A DNA stretch of 64,000 nt from Flavobacteriales bacterium UBA2306 (lineage in GTDB: Bacteria; Bacteroidota; Bacteroidia; Flavobacteriales; Weeksellaceae), in contig DDVS01000008.1 of NCBI GenBank assembly GCA_002345565.1, positions 1-64,000 of the forward strand. The letters are read 5' to 3'. Made by a program: the position numbers and the translations under genes. Of this stretch, positions 62,598 to 64,000 are shown piece by piece (position 1 is the first letter of the stretch; every line of letters starts with the position of its first letter). Under the pieces are notes generated by a model. That model was given only the letters and a program-made list of their open reading frames with translations. It made no database searches and was not told where the DNA came from.

Positions 62598-63224
62598 ATG
62601 TCAGGTATTATTGGTAAAAAAATCGGTATGACGTCTTTGTTTGACGAAGCTGGGAAGAATATTCCTTGTACAGTTATTCAAGCTGGTCCATGCGCGGTTT
62701 TACAGGTCAGAACCGAAGAGGTTGACGGATATGTTGCCGTACAACTAGGTTTCGATGACAAGAGTGAGAAGAACGTTGGTAAAGCGTTAGCTGGTCATTT
62801 TAAAAAGGCTGGCTCAACTCCTAAAGCTAAAATCGTAGAATTCAGAAATGAATTTGAACACGATGTTAAGACAGGAGATTTAGTAGAAGTTAACATGTTC
62901 AACGAAGGCGAGTATGTAGATGTAACAGGGACTTCTAAAGGTAAAGGTTTCCAAGGTGTTGTTAAAAGACACGGATTTGGAGGTGTAATGCAAGCTACTC
63001 ATGGTCAGCACAACAGACTTAGAGCTCCAGGTTCTATCGGTGCAGGATCGGATCCTTCAAGAGTATTCAAAGGAATGAGAATGGCAGGTAGAATGGGAGG
63101 TAAGCAGGTAACTGTACAGAACCTTCAGGTGTTAAAAGTTGATCAAGAACAAAATCTTTTAGTAGTAAAAGGTGCTGTTCCGGGAGCTAAAAATTCTTAT
63201 GTAATTATCAAGAAATGGAACTAG
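62598..63224 (+). CDS. rplC: Ribosomal protein L3
   Basis: The 208-residue L3 begins MSGIIGKKIGMTSLFDEAGK and has the peptidyl-transferase-proximal loop GVMQATHGQHNRLRAPGSIG (about residues 132-151) and RMAGRMGGKQVTVQNL (about 162-177). It overlaps rplD by ten bases and is the first gene of its transcript here. Confidence 0.98.
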   Translation: MSGIIGKKIGMTSLFDEAGKNIPCTVIQAGPCAVLQVRTEEVDGYVAVQLGFDDKSEKNVGKALAGHFKKAGSTPKAKIVEFRNEFEHDVKTGDLVEVNMFNEGEYVDVTGTSKGKGFQGVVKRHGFGGVMQATHGQHNRLRAPGSIGAGSDPSRVFKGMRMAGRMGGKQVTVQNLQVLKVDQEQNLLVVKGAVPGAKNSYVIIKKWN

Positions 63225-63844
63225 TAGTATTAAATACATCAGGAAAAGAAACCGGAAGAAAAGTAACTCTAGACGAATCTGTATTCGGAATTGAGCCAAA
63301 TCAGCACGCGGTTTACTTAGAGGTTAAGCAATATCTTGCTGCTCAGCGTCAAGGTACTCATAAATCTAAAGAAAGAAGCGAAATTACAGCTTCTACAAGA
63401 AAGCTTAAGAAGCAAAAAGGTTCAGGATCTGCGAGATATGGTGATATTAAGTCGCCAACTTTCAAAGGTGGAGGTAGAGTTTTTGGTCCAAAACCAAGAG
63501 ACTACAGATTCAAATTGAACAAAGCTCTTAAGAGATTAGCTAAAAAATCTGTTTTGTCTCAAAAATTGAAAGATAACAGTATCAAAGTTTTGGAAAATTT
63601 GAGTTTTGATGCTCCTAAGACTAAAGAATTCATCACATTGTTGGATGCTTTAACTCTTACAGGTAAAAAATCATTATTCGTACTTCCTGAGGCTAACAAG
63701 AATGTATATTTATCTTCAAGAAACTTGCCTAAAACAAGAGTGTTGAATTATAACGAGATTTCTTCTTATGATTTGATTCACGCAGGTGAGATTATTTTCT
63801 TAGAAGGTGCAGTAGAGAAATTCCAGGACAACTTAAAGAAATAA
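63215..63844 (+). CDS. rplD: Ribosomal protein L4
   Basis: The 209-residue L4 contains the extended loop KKQKGSGSARYGDIKSPTFK (about residues 67-86), which lines the exit tunnel, and GGRVFGPKPRDYRFKLNK (about 88-105). ATG at 63215 lies inside the end of rplC (ATGGAACTAG), so translation is coupled. Confidence 0.98.
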   Translation: MELVVLNTSGKETGRKVTLDESVFGIEPNQHAVYLEVKQYLAAQRQGTHKSKERSEITASTRKLKKQKGSGSARYGDIKSPTFKGGGRVFGPKPRDYRFKLNKALKRLAKKSVLSQKLKDNSIKVLENLSFDAPKTKEFITLLDALTLTGKKSLFVLPEANKNVYLSSRNLPKTRVLNYNEISSYDLIHAGEIIFLEGAVEKFQDNLKK

Positions 63845-63847
63845 ATC

Positions 63848-64000
63848 ATGTCAATTATCATTAAACCAGTTATTTCAGAAAAAGCAAACTATCTTACAGA
63901 TTTAAGAGGAGCTTATTCTTTCTTGGTTGCTCCAAAAGCAAACAAGATCCAGATCAAAGGTGCTATTGAGGCAGCTTATGGTGTGAAAGTAGCAGATGTT
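63848..64000 (+). CDS. rplW: Ribosomal protein L23 (N-terminal part, cut by window edge)
   Basis: Fifty-one codons from ATG 63848 (MSIIIKPVISEKANYLTDLR and on to IEAAYGVKVADV) match L23, which sits at the tunnel exit and binds SRP and trigger factor. It begins three bases after the rplD stop and runs off the window. Confidence 0.96.
   Translation, partial: MSIIIKPVISEKANYLTDLRGAYSFLVAPKANKIQIKGAIEAAYGVKVADV

Overview
The window is chromosomal DNA of a Bacteroidota bacterium, most likely family Weeksellaceae (Chryseobacterium/Epilithonimonas-like). The DNA is AT-rich, promoters follow the TTG-N(18-21)-TAnnTTTG pattern of this phylum, secreted proteins carry type IX secretion (T9SS) C-terminal sorting domains, outer-membrane uptake uses TonB-dependent receptors, and the cbb3 oxidase has the fused CcoNO subunit. 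I saw no phage, IS element, CRISPR array or rRNA operon. This reads as core chromosome with a few variable spots.

Layout. Bases 1-5.1 kb: EamA transporter, aat, and the last two steps of the formimidoylglutamate branch of histidine degradation (hutF, hutG-type), then a DUF3127 OB-fold protein with an SSB-like acidic tip and a Leu-Gly-Leu tRNA cluster. 5.1-11.9 kb: YpfJ-type metallopeptidase, ribH, a membrane-anchored TPR protein, apt, a lipoprotein, then a forward operon of a stand-alone RapZ C-terminal domain, a sugar-phosphate nucleotidyltransferase and a LOG-family protein. 11.9-21.6 kb: a complete cbb3 oxidase locus (ccoI-S-NO-Q-P-G-H plus a SafE-like protein) on the minus strand, next to a divergent Crp/Fnr regulator; a 5-N4-5 palindrome sits in the ccoS promoter. 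21.6-28.6 kb: panB, a lipoprotein esterase, an RluA-type pseudouridine synthase, a DUF4143 ATPase preceded by three 32-bp-spaced repeats, an outer-membrane receptor and a divergent ECF sigma factor with a small repeat-bearing membrane protein.

28.6-34 kb carries two unrelated aconitases in tandem (mitochondrial type and AcnB). 34-38.6 kb has a DUF2752 protein, a WG-repeat-like secreted protein, a TPP riboswitch that leads a TonB-dependent receptor (probable thiamine or thiamine-precursor uptake) and a T9SS protein split by an in-frame TGA. 38.7-46.2 kb holds an HU-CCDC81-like protein, a thioesterase, a 2-hydroxyacid dehydrogenase, a beta-lactamase-fold lipoprotein and a sigma/anti-sigma/DUF4252 operon. 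46.2-53.6 kb holds a FAD oxidoreductase, a fused isobutyryl-CoA mutase (IcmF) containing an in-frame intergenic-type repeat, a leucine-rich-repeat T9SS protein and a Dps.

53.7-64 kb: a polytopic membrane protein, then the str operon rpsL-rpsG-fusA-rpsJ. About 4 kb of unrelated DNA (T9SS metalloprotease, small iron-permease-like protein, a decayed porin) separates rpsJ from rplC-rplD-rplW, which has its own promoter and a structured-looking leader. Many gene starts were moved from the longest open frame to an internal ATG because the longest frame began at TTG or GTG in an implausible place; this is noted in each entry.

No wholly new multi-gene system is evident. The most interesting points are the TPP-controlled receptor with a possible expression platform, the SSB-like tip on the DUF3127 protein, the repeat inside icmF, the iterated repeats at the DUF4143 ATPase promoter, the duplicated 22-residue motif protein next to an ECF sigma factor, and the interrupted S10 ribosomal cluster with a frameshifted porin relic.
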